Of a stretch of DNA of 64,000 nucleotides, positions 53,473 to 62,433 are shown piece after piece (within the stretch, counting starts at the first letter, position 1; each line of letters opens with the position of its first letter). This DNA comes from Sinomonas terrae (GTDB taxonomy: Bacteria; Actinomycetota; Actinomycetes; Actinomycetales; Micrococcaceae). The DNA lies in the NCBI RefSeq assembly GCF_022539255.1, contig NZ_JAKZBV010000002.1:124001-188000 (forward strand), written 5' to 3'. Made by a program: the position numbers and the translations under genes. The notes beneath the pieces were generated by a model. It did no database searches and was not told the DNA's origin. It saw only the letters and a list, made by a program, of their open reading frames with translations.

Positions 53473-54916
53473 GAGCTTGTCAAGTCTTCTGTGTAAGGGG
53501 CGGGGTCATAGGTAGGGGTTGATGCGGTCGGGGTAGGCGAGGGCGAGCTGGGCGAGGGCCTGCTTCCAGTTGGTGGTGACCTGGCCTTCGACGAGGCGTC
53601 CGTCGGCGTGGCGCTTGTCGGAGGGGACGTTCTGGTCGCGTTCGCGCTGGCGGTCGCGGGCGCGCTTGTCCTCGATGTTGCAGATGGCGAGCCAGAGGAG
53701 CTTGACGACGGCGTCGTCGTTGGGGAAGTGGCCGCGGTTCTTGATGATCTTGCGCAGCTGATAGTTCAGGGACTCGATGGAGTTGGTGGTGTAGATGACG
53801 CGGCGCAGCATGGGCGGGAAGGCCAGGAACGGGGTGAAGCGCTCCCAGGCGTCGGCGAAGACGCGGACGGTGTTGGGGTTCCTCTTGCCGAGCTCGCTCG
53901 CGGCGAAGGCGTCCAGGGCGGCTCTGGCGGTGGGGGCGTCGGGGGCCTGGTAGACGGTCTTCAGGGCGGCGGCGACGGCCTTGCGGTGGCCGTAGTTCAC
54001 GAAGCGCATGGCGGCGCGGATCAGGTGCACGACGCAGGTCTGGACCATCGAGCCCGGCCAGGTGGCCTCGATCGCCTCGGGCAGGCCGGTGAGGCCGTCG
54101 CAGCAGACGACCAGGACGTCGGCGACGCCGCGGTTGGCCAGCTCGGCGCAGACCCCGGCCCAGAACTTGGCGCCCTCGGCGGCCTGGACCCAGATCCCGA
54201 GTACGTGCTTGATGCCCTCCAGGTCCACGCCGACGGCGATGCGGCCTTGTTGCGCACGTGGGCCCCGTCGCGGACCTTGACGACCAGGGCGTCCAGGTAG
54301 ACCACCGGGTAGAAGGCCTCCAGGGGGCGCCGCTGCCAGGCCAGGACCTCCTCGAGGATCTCGTCGGTGATCTTGGAGATGGTCTCGTGCGAGAGCTCGG
54401 TGCCGATGGTGGAGGCGAGATGGTGCTGGATGTCCCGGATCGTCATCCCGCCGGCGTAGAGGGAGATGATCATCTCGTCCAGGCCCCCGAGACGCCGGGA
54501 TCCCTTCGGGACCAGGCGCGGGGCGAAGGTCCCGTCCCGGTCGCGCGGCACCTCCAGGCCCACATCCCCGACCTCGGTGGCGACCGTCTTCGGGCTCGTG
54601 CCGTTGCGCGAGTTCGGGAACGACGCTGCCTCCGGGTCGCCCTTCTCGTAGCCCAGATGGGAGCTCATCTCCGCCTGCAGGCCGCGCTCGAGGGCCGCCT
54701 TGAGAAGCCCGGGCAGCAGGCCCCCGTCGCCGGTGAGCTGGACCTCGCCCGAGTCGATCCTGGCGAAGAGAGCGTCCAGGGCCCCGGAGGCCTCCAGGTC
54801 CGCGGCGACCTCGGCCGTCGAGCGGCGCCGGCCCTGCTCCTCGTCCTCTGTCATGGTCATGATCCTGATCCCTTCAGATCCGGCCGTCACCCCTTACACA
54901 GAAGATCTGACACCTC
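53473..54916 (-). mobile_element. IS256-family insertion sequence
   Basis: 1444 bp with imperfect terminal inverted repeats GAGCTTGTCAAGTCTTCTGT and (complement) GAGGTGTCAGATCTTCTGTG, both running into GTGTAAGGGG. A 9-bp direct repeat CCGCCCGGG flanks it (53464-53472, 54917-54925), the size expected for IS256. It contains one transposase gene broken by a frameshift. Confidence 0.95.
53506..54860 (-). pseudogene. IS256-family (Mutator-type) transposase, one-base frameshift
   Basis: The N-terminal part (from the ATG at 54860, MTMTEDEEQGRRR) carries LGYEKGDPEAA, SLYAGGMTIRDIQHHL and VVYLDALVVKVRDG with the first Asp. The frame is lost near 54242 after HVRNKAA, where one base seems missing. The C-terminal part carries GVADVLVVCCDGLTGLPEAI (second Asp) and RRVIYTTNSIESLNYQLR (the catalytic Glu is in NSIES). 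Restoring one base gives about 450 residues, a normal length. Confidence 0.88.
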
Positions 54917-55143
54917 CCGCCCGGGCTCGACCTGCACTCCTTCCGCCGCTCCTACGCCACCCACCTGATCACCGGAGAGGGCTTCGACGTCGCCTTCGTC
55001 CAGCTCCAGCTCGGCCACGAGCACGCCGCGACGACCTCGGGCTACACCATGCCCTCCCCCGACTACCAGCGCCTCGCCCTCGAACGGGCCCACGAACGCA
55101 CCATCCAGGCAGCCCTCGGACTGCAGGCACAGAGGAGGAACCC

Positions 55144-55485
55144 ATGAGCCGACGCGAGATCACCTACACCTGGCGCGTCCGCGAGATCATGGCACGCCGC
55201 GGCGTCCACACAGCCAAGGACCTCGCCGAGCTCCTGCACGAGCGCGGCATCACCCTCACCGCCAACGCCGTCTGGCGCATCGTCACCCAGGAGCCCGAGC
55301 GGATCTCCTTCAAAGTCCTCGTCGCCCTCTGCGACGCGCTCGACGTCACCCCCAACGACCTGATCGCCTACACCGCCACCGACGCCAGGACGGTGCGACA
55401 GCGCCGCAAGGCATCCGGGGACGACATCCCCGACCTGCGCCAGTACAGGCCTGTCCGGGCACGGATCGTCGAAGACGATGAGTGA
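55144..55485 (+). CDS. T1 module protein B, right-arm copy: small HTH protein
   Basis: A 113-residue duplicate of 36797-37138 with unchanged translation (MSRREITYTW start, EDDE end). Its upstream gene is split, so expression from the usual promoter is probably reduced unless the IS256 element supplies one. Confidence 0.83.
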   Translation: MSRREITYTWRVREIMARRGVHTAKDLAELLHERGITLTANAVWRIVTQEPERISFKVLVALCDALDVTPNDLIAYTATDARTVRQRRKASGDDIPDLRQYRPVRARIVEDDE

Positions 55486-57034
55486 CCCCGGCCGCCCGGC
55501 AACCGGAGGCAACGGATCGGCGCGCCCGCCCACACTCGAGAACTTCGCACCGCAGAACAAGCGAGGCCGGCCCCGCTCGGCAGGCAGCCACCTGTGCGAC
55601 CGGTGCCAGCAGCATGTCGCCAAGATCCGGGTCCGCTGGCCGGACGGGGCAGTCTGCGGAGCCTGCTTCACCCAGGCCACCCACACCTACGGCACCTGCC
55701 CGGACTGCCGCGAGGACAGGATGCTCCCCGGCCGCTCCCCCGCCACCGGCGAGCCGATCTGCCGCGACTGCGCCGGCATCGCCACCGACCTCTCATGCAC
55801 CCGCTGCGAACGCGAAGCAGAGAGATTCCGTGCCGGCCTGTGCGTCAGGTGCGCCCTCGCCGACGACCTCACTGCCGTGCTCAAACCCGGCGAAGACCTA
55901 CGACTCCACCGCCTCATAAGCCTGCTCACCGAGACAGGGCGACCCGAGAGCATCTACACCTACATGCGCCCAGGCACCAAGGCCCGGCAACTCCTCGAGT
56001 CCATCGGGAACCGCACCCTCGCACTCACCCACGAGGCCTTCGACGCACTCCCCCGCTCCGCCGCCGCAGAGCACCTGCGCGCCCTGCTTGTCCACCACCG
56101 CATGATGACCGCCCGCGGGAACGAGAACCTCGCACGCTTCGAACAATGGATCGCCGCCAGAATCGACGCCCTGCCCGATGACGGGACCAGCCGGCTCATC
56201 GAGCGCTTCGCCACCTGGCACCACCTCAAACGAGTCCGCGCCAGGGCAGCAGACCCCGAGACCAACCTCGAGACCGTCACCCACGCCGCCAAACAGGACA
56301 TCACCGAAGCCGGGAAGTTCCTCCTCTGGCTCCGGCAGCACCACAACGCCGGAGCAGACGACCTCCAGCAGTCCCACGTCGACGACTACCTCAGCAGCGG
56401 CCCCAGCACCCGCAAGGCCGTCCGGAACTTCGTCCGCTGGCTCAACAGGCAACAGAGTGGCCGCCCCTCCGGGCTCGACGCCCCGTTCCGCAGCGCCCAG
56501 AGCATCCCGATGATCACCCAAACCCAGCGGAGAGAGCTCGTCCGGAACTGCCTCGAGCACCACCACGTGGTCAGATCCACGCGCCTCGCTGGGCTGATCC
56601 TCCTGCTCTGGGCACACCCGCTGAACAAGATCGTCATGCTCCGCCGAGATCACCTCACGACCACCCCGGAAGGCATGCTCATCAAGCTCGGCATGACCCC
56701 GGCGGCCGTACCCGCGGCACTCACCGAGATGTTCTGGCAACAATCGCAGAACCCCGGGAACCGCAACACCGCCAACACCGGCACCGACTGGCTCTTCCCA
56801 GGCACCCGCGCAGGCCGGCACCTCCACCCGGGCACCCTCGCCGAACGCCTCAGAGTCCTCGGCATCGACGCCCAACGAGCACGCAACGCCACGCTCCGCG
56901 ACCTCACCCAAGAAGTCGACGCCCGCACCCTGATGGACCTGCTCGGCTACAGCCCCGGAATCATCGCCCAGCACGCTGCCCGCGCCGCGGTGCCGATGTC
57001 CGACTACGTCGCGCTGAAGAACTCCGGCCGCTAG
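55478..57034 (+). CDS. T1 module protein C, right-arm copy: zinc-ribbon/degenerate recombinase
   Basis: A 518-residue duplicate of 35248-36804 with the same six CxxC motifs and C-terminal core. It is intact. Its preservation next to a broken recombinase gene indicates a recent insertion. The remaining 57035-57171 is the outer end of the arm. Confidence 0.75.
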   Translation: MSDPGRPATGGNGSARPPTLENFAPQNKRGRPRSAGSHLCDRCQQHVAKIRVRWPDGAVCGACFTQATHTYGTCPDCREDRMLPGRSPATGEPICRDCAGIATDLSCTRCEREAERFRAGLCVRCALADDLTAVLKPGEDLRLHRLISLLTETGRPESIYTYMRPGTKARQLLESIGNRTLALTHEAFDALPRSAAAEHLRALLVHHRMMTARGNENLARFEQWIAARIDALPDDGTSRLIERFATWHHLKRVRARAADPETNLETVTHAAKQDITEAGKFLLWLRQHHNAGADDLQQSHVDDYLSSGPSTRKAVRNFVRWLNRQQSGRPSGLDAPFRSAQSIPMITQTQRRELVRNCLEHHHVVRSTRLAGLILLLWAHPLNKIVMLRRDHLTTTPEGMLIKLGMTPAAVPAALTEMFWQQSQNPGNRNTANTGTDWLFPGTRAGRHLHPGTLAERLRVLGIDAQRARNATLRDLTQEVDARTLMDLLGYSPGIIAQHAARAAVPMSDYVALKNSGR

Positions 57035-57360
57035 ATCACGGCGCAATCGCCGCACCACCGAGGATCTCCAACCCCGAGCTTCCTGGGCGCATGGCTGCCC
57101 GTCTGCCTCTGAGGGGACCACCAAAGGAGTCAAGATAAGCGAGGAAACGGATAACGCGTTTTCCCATCAGAGGATGACATGTTCGCAGCAGACGCGAATA
57201 CGACAGCATGGAATGCTCCCCTGTCAGCACGCCGAGCAGTCCTCGCCGTCGAAGCCCTCAGACCTGCATTGGCGCTCAAGCTGGACCCTCGAGAATCCCG
57301 ATGACCTGCCTTTGATCTGCGGTTTCTCTGCTTGTTTGGCAGTCTTTCGCGTTTCATGCG

Positions 57361-57387
57361 AGGTGTTCGCATATTATGCGAACACCT
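57361..57387. promoter_or_regulatory. Perfect 12-bp-arm palindrome overlapping the T3 recombinase start
   Basis: AGGTGTTCGCAT-ATT-ATGCGAACACCT is a perfect inverted repeat whose right arm contains the ATG start codon (57376). A protein bound here would block translation start or transcription. The position is comparable to the palindromes before T1 and T2, but the sequence is different, as expected if each module has its own HTH protein. Upstream, 57172-57360 holds no gene. Confidence 0.65.
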
Positions 57388-57978
57388 GAGATCACCCCGG
57401 CAGGCGCCGTGCCGCTGGTGCTGCGCTCCGGCACGGGGCTGCTGAACGAGGCCGAGACGGTGTGGACGGAGATGCTCCAGGGCTGGGCGGCCCAGCAGTT
57501 CGCCCGGAACCTCTCTGCGGGCACGGTCGAGGCCCGCCGCGGCACGGTGGTGCGTTTCCGCGAGTTCGCCGGGGCCTATCCGTGGGAGTGGACGGCCGGG
57601 ACGGTCGATGAGTTCTTCCTCGAGCTGCGGGCCCTGAAAGGCGCCGCGCGCTCGACGGTGCTGGGCTACCAGAACGCGCTGCGGATGTTTCTGGAGTACC
57701 TGACGGACCCGGCCTACGGGTGGGGCAAGCAGTGCTGGGAGCGCTTCGGCGACCATCCTGCGCAGGTCTTCCATGAGTGGAACACCGTTCGCCACGCCCA
57801 AGACGAGGTCGGCGCGCCGGGCAAGCGCCCCTACACCCGTGACGAGCTCGAGGACCTCTTCGACTGCGCCGACGAGCGCGTGCTGCGGATCCGCCGCTCC
57901 AGGGCCAAGGGCTGGATCCCCGCTTTCCGGACCGCGACCATCATGAAGGTCGCCTACGCGTGGGGGCTTCGCCGGAAC
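57376..57978 (+). pseudogene. T3 recombinase: N-terminal two-thirds of a third related tyrosine recombinase
   Basis: About 200 residues homologous to T1 and T2 protein A (EMLQGWAAQQFARN, AYPWEWTAGTVDEFF, GKRPYTRDELEDLFD, MKVAYAWGLRRN). Homology stops right at the first catalytic Arg box. The rest, together with any B and C genes, is missing: the next 100 bp are unrelated and an ISL3 element begins at 58080. No remainder is found beyond that element, so a deletion as well as an insertion took place. Confidence 0.85.
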
Positions 57979-58079
57979 GCCGGCCTCGACCGAAATCCGT
58001 TTCCCCGTCCCCTATGCCTTTCTATGGCGTGCCGATGCAGGCACGGGAGGCGCGCGCGGCCTTGAGGGCGCGGCAAAGG

Positions 58080-59523
58080 GGCTCTTCGCGTTTCCGCGGG
58101 AATCGGGCTCGCGCCGTAGGGCGTGAAGGGGCTCGTGGCCCTGTTGGATGAGTGGTGTCTAGTCATTCGTCCGGAACAGGATCCACGAGCCTTGATCGAG
58201 CCTACGACGGGGCAGCCCTGTGCTGCCACCGTGATCTTCAACCTGCCCGAATACCGCGTCCTCTCCGCCGCGCTCACCGCCTTCGGCGTCCGCCGGATCA
58301 CTGTGGAGTCCACCGGGGTGCCGGGCTGTCCCGCCTGCGGGGTCGTCTCGGCCCGCGTGAAGGACCGACGGCTCCAGCGGCTGCGCGACGTCCCCCTGGC
58401 CGGCGCTGTCGTGGTGCTGTGGCGCAAGCGGCGCTGGTTCTGCGACGAGCCGGCGTGCCCGCGTGGGTCGTTCACCGAGGCCACGGACGAGGTGCCCAGG
58501 CGGGCCCGGTCCACGCGCCGGCTCCTGCATGCGCTTGTGGATGCCGTGATCCGCTCGGGCCGTGCCGCACTCGAGGCTGCCCGGGCCCACGGGGTCTCGT
58601 GGTGGCTGGCCCAGACCGCCCTGGACGCCGCCGCGGCGACGCTGCCGGACGTCGACCTGCTCGCGCCGAAGAGGCTCGGGATCGACGAGCACAGGTACCG
58701 GTCCGTGCGCTGGTACCGGGCCGACGAGGCATCGCCGTGGGTGCGGGTCGAGCCGTGGATGACCACGATCGTTGACCTGGACACCGGACAGGTGCTGGGC
58801 ATCGTGGACGGCCGCGACAGCACCGGTGTCGGGGACTGGCTGTTCGCCCGGCCGCTGGCGTGGCGCCTCGGGGTGGAGGTCGTGGCGATCGACCCGTCGG
58901 CGGCGTTCCGCAAGGCCCTGCGGATGTGGCTTCCGCGCACCGCGGTGTCGGTCGACGCGTTCCACCTCGTCCAGCTGGCGAACCAGGCCGTCACCGAGGC
59001 CAGGCAGCGGCTGAGCCAGGAGATCAAGGGCCGCCGCGGCAGGGCGGTGGACCCGGGGTGGGCGAACCGGCGCCTGCTCCTGCGCGGCGCCGAGACCCTC
59101 TCCGGCCGCGGCAGGGCCCGACTGCGGGCGGTCTTCGAATCCGACGACCCGACCGGGCAGCTGCAGGCCGCCTGGGAGGCCAAGGAGCAGCTCCGCACCC
59201 TGCTCGCGTCCGGGGCGCTCGAGGAGGCGCGGGACCACCTGCGGATCCTCGAGGGCCTCGTCGAGGCCGCCCCGACCGTGGAGACGAAACGGCTCCTGCG
59301 CACCGTGAAGCGCTGGTGGAACGAGATCGAAGTCCTCATCACCACCGGCGCGACCACGGCCAAGGTCGAGGCGAACAACACCGCGATCAAGAACATCAAA
59401 CGAACCGGACGGGGCTTCCGGAACCCGGACAACTACCGATCCCGTATCCTGCTCAGGAGCGCCGCTCAGACAGCAGCGTGACAATCACCCAGCAGGACCA
59501 TTCCCGCGGAAACGCGAAGAGCC
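58080..59523 (+). mobile_element. ISL3-family insertion sequence
   Basis: 1444 bp with terminal repeats GGCTCTTCGCGTTTCCGCGG and its complement, flanked by an 8-bp direct repeat GGCAAAGG (58072-58079 and 59524-59531). Both features are standard for ISL3. It carries one intact transposase. The 193 bp after it (59532-59716) contain no gene, only a GC-rich stem followed by TTTT near 59665-59695. Confidence 0.95.
58123..59481 (+). CDS. ISL3-family transposase
   Basis: A 452-residue protein. An N-terminal zinc ribbon is seen (GCPACG near 65, then FCDEPACPRG), followed by an HTH (EAARAHGVSWWLAQTALDAA). The DDE core shows LGIDEHRYR, VSVDAFHLVQLAN and KVEANNTAIKNIKR as the Asp, Asp and Glu positions, and the ending RGFRNPDNYRSRI is typical. 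The GTG at 58123 is used; an alternative GTG lies five codons further on. It is intact. Confidence 0.93.
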   Translation: MKGLVALLDEWCLVIRPEQDPRALIEPTTGQPCAATVIFNLPEYRVLSAALTAFGVRRITVESTGVPGCPACGVVSARVKDRRLQRLRDVPLAGAVVVLWRKRRWFCDEPACPRGSFTEATDEVPRRARSTRRLLHALVDAVIRSGRAALEAARAHGVSWWLAQTALDAAAATLPDVDLLAPKRLGIDEHRYRSVRWYRADEASPWVRVEPWMTTIVDLDTGQVLGIVDGRDSTGVGDWLFARPLAWRLGVEVVAIDPSAAFRKALRMWLPRTAVSVDAFHLVQLANQAVTEARQRLSQEIKGRRGRAVDPGWANRRLLLRGAETLSGRGRARLRAVFESDDPTGQLQAAWEAKEQLRTLLASGALEEARDHLRILEGLVEAAPTVETKRLLRTVKRWWNEIEVLITTGATTAKVEANNTAIKNIKRTGRGFRNPDNYRSRILLRSAAQTAA

Positions 59524-59716
59524 GGCAAAGGGGGCGCTGCGGCCTCCGTGGGGACGGGAAGTGTCGTGCGGGGTCGCCTCTCTTGTCGGCTTACGTTCTG
59601 AGGTGGATGCTCGTGGCGTAGGCCGCGGCGTCGCCGAACCGATTATGGTGCGTTCCAATAGACCTGCTCCTCCTGTCGGGGGCAGGCCTTTTCCAGCTAA
59701 GCGGAGTTTCAAAGGC

Positions 59717-60415
59717 TCATAGGGCCGTGGCGTTAGGCGATTCTTCTCGCTCTTCGCTGCCGCCTCTCCCCGACTGGGAAACGTGCCGACCCATGAGGTG
59801 TTTCGCCTTCGAGCTATCGCCGGACTCGAGGAGTCGGACGATTTCGACATGTTCTCGGGCATGGTCGATGAGCAGATCCGAATCGTTCAGGGACTTGACC
59901 GCGGTGAGCCGCGTTCTCATGTGGAGATTTGTGGCCAATTTTACGAGTTCTTCGTTACCGTGGTGACGCAAGATCTCTGAATGGAAGTCACGGTCGGCCA
60001 GCTGGAATCCCGGAAGGTCTGCCGCTTCGGCGGATGCCAGCGCACGGTTGGCAACGCCATTCAGCTCCGAGAGCGCGCTAGCCGGAATCCTTCCCGCTAA
60101 ACCAGCAACAATAATGGGTTCGATCAGGAGCCGAATCTCCGTGATCTCCCTAATGGCGCGCTTCGTCAGGCCAGTGATCCGGAAGCCCTTGTTCTTGACG
60201 CGCTCGACAAAGCCTTCACGGCTTAGGTCCATCATTGCTTCCCGAACTGGCGTGGCAGAGACACCGAGTGCCGCGCCGAGGACGGGAGCTGAGTACAGCA
60301 GCCCCTCGTCGAGAGCACCGGACACGATTGCTGCATACAGTGACTGCGTCACTGCCTCTCTAAGGGTTGGCTGCTGTGTAAGAGGCGTAATTGGAAGGTC
60401 TGGGTTGATCGGCAC
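59717..60415 (-). CDS. GntR-family regulator with FCD domain
   Basis: A 232-residue protein: N-terminal winged HTH (LREAVTQSLYAAIVSGALDE, then GVSATPVREAMMDLSREGFV) and an all-helical FCD ligand domain with the metal/ligand residues DRDFHSEILRHHGNEEL and DHAREHVEIV. Family members respond to sugar acids or other carboxylates. It lies next to a sugar-acid-type gene set and may control it; the effector is unknown. Confidence 0.85.
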   Translation of the reverse strand: MPINPDLPITPLTQQPTLREAVTQSLYAAIVSGALDEGLLYSAPVLGAALGVSATPVREAMMDLSREGFVERVKNKGFRITGLTKRAIREITEIRLLIEPIIVAGLAGRIPASALSELNGVANRALASAEAADLPGFQLADRDFHSEILRHHGNEELVKLATNLHMRTRLTAVKSLNDSDLLIDHAREHVEIVRLLESGDSSKAKHLMGRHVSQSGRGGSEEREESPNATAL

Positions 60416-60719
60416 TGTAACGAAATCCTAGGGCAGTTTGGCGTTCGACAGATCTGATGGCGACGGTGCAACCTCGAGGCGGAAGAACTCGATACGAAGG
60501 TACGGAAAGAAGCATAATTCTTCCAATTCTGAGGCCCAGTAGATTCCGGCCATGACAAGAGTGTCCCTCCCCCAGCTGAAGGGATCGGACGCCTCTCGGT
60601 TATAAGGTTCGCACCGGGCTGGAACTGCCGGGAAAACGCTCCATCGCCATACTCGTGAACATTTCCGTACGCCAGAAGCCGCGGGACCGAAGAGTACGAG
60701 GGACTGCTTCTGTTCCGCC

Positions 60720-60864
60720 TACTTGAGCAGGGCGCATCCTCCTCCGGCGCCCCTGCAGCGTCGGAGGAGGTGGCGGAGGCGGCCCTCTTCTTCTGCTCGC
60801 CCGCCAACACCTACGTGACGGGACAGGTGCTGCCAATCGACTGCGGGCTCACCGTCACCTTCTG
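60720..60864 (+). pseudogene. C-terminal remnant of a short-chain dehydrogenase
   Basis: The plus strand reads SEEVAEAALFFCSPANTYVT and then GQVLPIDCGLTVTF followed by a stop, which is the ending of an SDR enzyme (EVA..v.FL.S..as.yvTGq.lpvDGG). No matching N-terminal part is found upstream; 60416-60719 holds no gene. It points the opposite way to the intact SDR gene beside it, so it is an older, deleted gene. Confidence 0.7.
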
Positions 60865-60884
60865 ACGCGCGTGCCCGGGCGCTG

Positions 60885-61562
60885 TCAGTAGGTGGCCCGG
60901 CCCCCGCTGATGTCGTAGACGGCGCCGGTGGAGAAGCTGACCTTCTCCGAGGCGAGCCATGCCACCAGCTCGGCGACCTCCTGCGGGCGCCCCACCCGCT
61001 TCATGGGGATCAGGCTCGTGATGTGCGCCAGCACCTCGGGAGCGGTCTCCGCGTTCATCGGCGTGTCCACTACCGCCGGGGCGATCGCGTTGACCAGGAC
61101 GCCGTCGGCGGCCAGCTCCTTCCCGAGGGATTTGGTCATGCCGATGACCGCGGCCTTCGTCGCGGAGTAGGCGGCCATGTTCGGATTGCCGTCCTTGCCG
61201 GCCATGCTCGCGAAGTTCACCACGCGGCCCCAGCCGCGCGCCTTCATCCCGGGCGTGAACGCGCGGCACATGTTGAAGGTCCCCGTGACGTTGACGGCAA
61301 AGGTCCGCAGCCACTCCTCGTCGGCGATCTCCCAGAGCGGCTTGTTGGGGCCGACGATGCCCGCGCTGTTGACCAGGATGTCGACCTCGCCGATCTTCTC
61401 GGCCGCCCGGGTGACCGCCCCGGAATCGGAGATGTCGAGCACCACATCCGCCCCGGCGGCCACGTCGACCACCACGACCTCGACCCCGTCCGCGGCGAGC
61501 CGCGCGGCCGTTGCCGCGCCGAGCCCGCTCATCCCTCCGGTGATGACCGCAGTCCTGCCCAT
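60885..61562 (-). CDS. Short-chain dehydrogenase/reductase
   Basis: A 225-residue classical SDR. NAD(P)-binding TGGMSGLG is at residue 8, NSAG follows, then the catalytic set: Ser in FASMAGKDG, Tyr and Lys in YSATKAA. An Asp after the second strand (VVVVDVA) favours NAD. I use the ATG at 61562 because GGAGG precedes it. With the FAH-type hydrolase and lactonase nearby it may oxidise a sugar or sugar acid, for instance L-fucose- or rhamnose-type substrates (inference). Confidence 0.88.
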   Translation of the reverse strand: MGRTAVITGGMSGLGAATAARLAADGVEVVVVDVAAGADVVLDISDSGAVTRAAEKIGEVDILVNSAGIVGPNKPLWEIADEEWLRTFAVNVTGTFNMCRAFTPGMKARGWGRVVNFASMAGKDGNPNMAAYSATKAAVIGMTKSLGKELAADGVLVNAIAPAVVDTPMNAETAPEVLAHITSLIPMKRVGRPQEVAELVAWLASEKVSFSTGAVYDISGGRATY

Positions 61563-61617
61563 GAGGCATCCTCCTGTTTTCATTAATCGGAATTAAGGTC
61601 TAATATGTAGAATTACA

Positions 61618-62433
61618 ATGCAGACTACCCCACCAATGGACGCGTCGGGCAAGCAGCCCCCAGACGGTCCGGTCGGTTCGGACCGGGTCCTGGCCGTGCT
61701 CCTCGAGCTGGCCCGCCACCCCTCCGGGGTCGGGCTCGAGGAGATGGCCCGGTCGGTGGCCGGCTCCAAGCCCACCGTCCACAGGGCGCTGGCATCGCTG
61801 CGGCGTGCCGGACTGGCAGAGCAGGACGGCAGGGGCCACTACCTGCTCGGCGACGAGTTCGTTCGCATCGCGTTCGCGTTCCACGAGGCGCGGCCGGAGC
61901 ACGTTCGGATCCAAGGTGTGCTGGAAACCCTGGCAGCCCGGTTCGGCGAGACAGTGCACTACGCGGTGCTCGACGGACGCGACGTGGTCTACCGGTCCAA
62001 GGTCGACGCTCCCAGCGGTCCCGTCAGGCTCACCTCCTCCATCGGCGGAAGGAATCCCGCACACGCCACCGGCGTCGGCAAGCTGCTGCTCTCCTACCGG
62101 CTCCACTCCCTCGAGGACGTGACCGGGTGGATCGGGGACCGGCCGCTCGAGCGGCCCACGGACAACACGATCGTCACGGCCGCGGGCCTGCACCGCGAAC
62201 TGGCCGAAATCCGCGAACGCGGATACAGCGTGGACGACCAGGAGAACGAGCCCGGAGTGAACTGCCTGGCACTGCCCGCGTTCCTCACCTCCGCGATCGT
62301 GCCGAGCGGAGCCATCAGCATCAGCGCCCTCGCGTACCGGACCCCCCTTCCAGAACTCGTCCGGAGGGTGGCGGAAATGCGCAGCATCATCGCGGGCCAG
62401 AAGAGCCAGACCCAGAGGAAAGAGGCAGAATGA
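61618..62433 (+). CDS. IclR-family transcriptional regulator
   Basis: A 271-residue regulator: N-terminal winged helix (GVGLEEMARSVAGSKPTVHR, about 39-58) and the IclR effector domain (TVHYAVLDGRDVVYRSKVDA, RNPAHATGVGKLLLS, RGYSVDDQENEPGVNCLALP). The start codon follows TAATATGTAGAATTACA directly with no Shine-Dalgarno, and TTAAT-CGG-AATTAA upstream is a candidate operator in the 55-bp divergent region shared with the SDR gene. It overlaps the hydrolase gene (ATGA). Confidence 0.9.
   Translation: MQTTPPMDASGKQPPDGPVGSDRVLAVLLELARHPSGVGLEEMARSVAGSKPTVHRALASLRRAGLAEQDGRGHYLLGDEFVRIAFAFHEARPEHVRIQGVLETLAARFGETVHYAVLDGRDVVYRSKVDAPSGPVRLTSSIGGRNPAHATGVGKLLLSYRLHSLEDVTGWIGDRPLERPTDNTIVTAAGLHRELAEIRERGYSVDDQENEPGVNCLALPAFLTSAIVPSGAISISALAYRTPLPELVRRVAEMRSIIAGQKSQTQRKEAE

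Larger units (their letters stand above)
52585..55147 (+). pseudogene. T1 module protein A, right-arm copy: split by IS256-type element
   Basis: The first 888 bp (to 53472) and last 222 bp (from 54926) join to the 1110 bp of the intact gene at 37135-38244. The break lies just after GFPPG, before the HSFRRS box, so the catalytic His, second Arg and Tyr are cut off. The truncated frame ends after 303 residues with GELVKSSV from the insertion. CCGCCCGGG is duplicated at the break. Confidence 0.93.
35111..57171. mobile_element. Mirror element: two inverted 7.4-kb recombinase arms enclosing a 3.3-kb cargo
   Basis: The left arm 35111-42482 reappears as the reverse complement at 45757-57171 once two later insertions are removed. 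Outermost bases are TCTGATGGGAAAACGCG on the left and its exact complement on the right. Each arm holds two tyrosine-recombinase modules transcribed outward, away from the cargo. Flanks show no target duplication (TCTTT on the left, GGATG on the right), as expected for tyrosine recombinases. Outer end (GATAAGCGAG...GGATAACGCGTT) and inner end (CATAAGGCGG...TTATCGGCGTT) look like imperfect terminal repeats of one 7.4-kb unit. Whether the whole moves or each arm is an independent element is not known. Confidence 0.75.
45757..57171 (+). repeat. Right arm of the inverted duplication, carrying two later insertions
   Basis: Same gene order as the left arm but transcribed rightward: T2 A-B-C, membrane protein, T1 A-B-C. 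T2 C is interrupted by an IS21-b copy and T1 A by an IS256-type element, each with target duplications. T2 A, T2 B, T1 B and T1 C are intact duplicates. Between about 48.1 and 52.0 kb many one-base differences from the left arm are seen. Confidence 0.93.

Noticed and set aside
35111..57171. The inverted duplication as a simple assembly artefact
   Set aside because: The right arm carries an IS21 and an IS256-type insertion with target duplications that the left arm lacks, and the inner flanks differ. Two different copies must exist, although base errors in the right arm remain likely.
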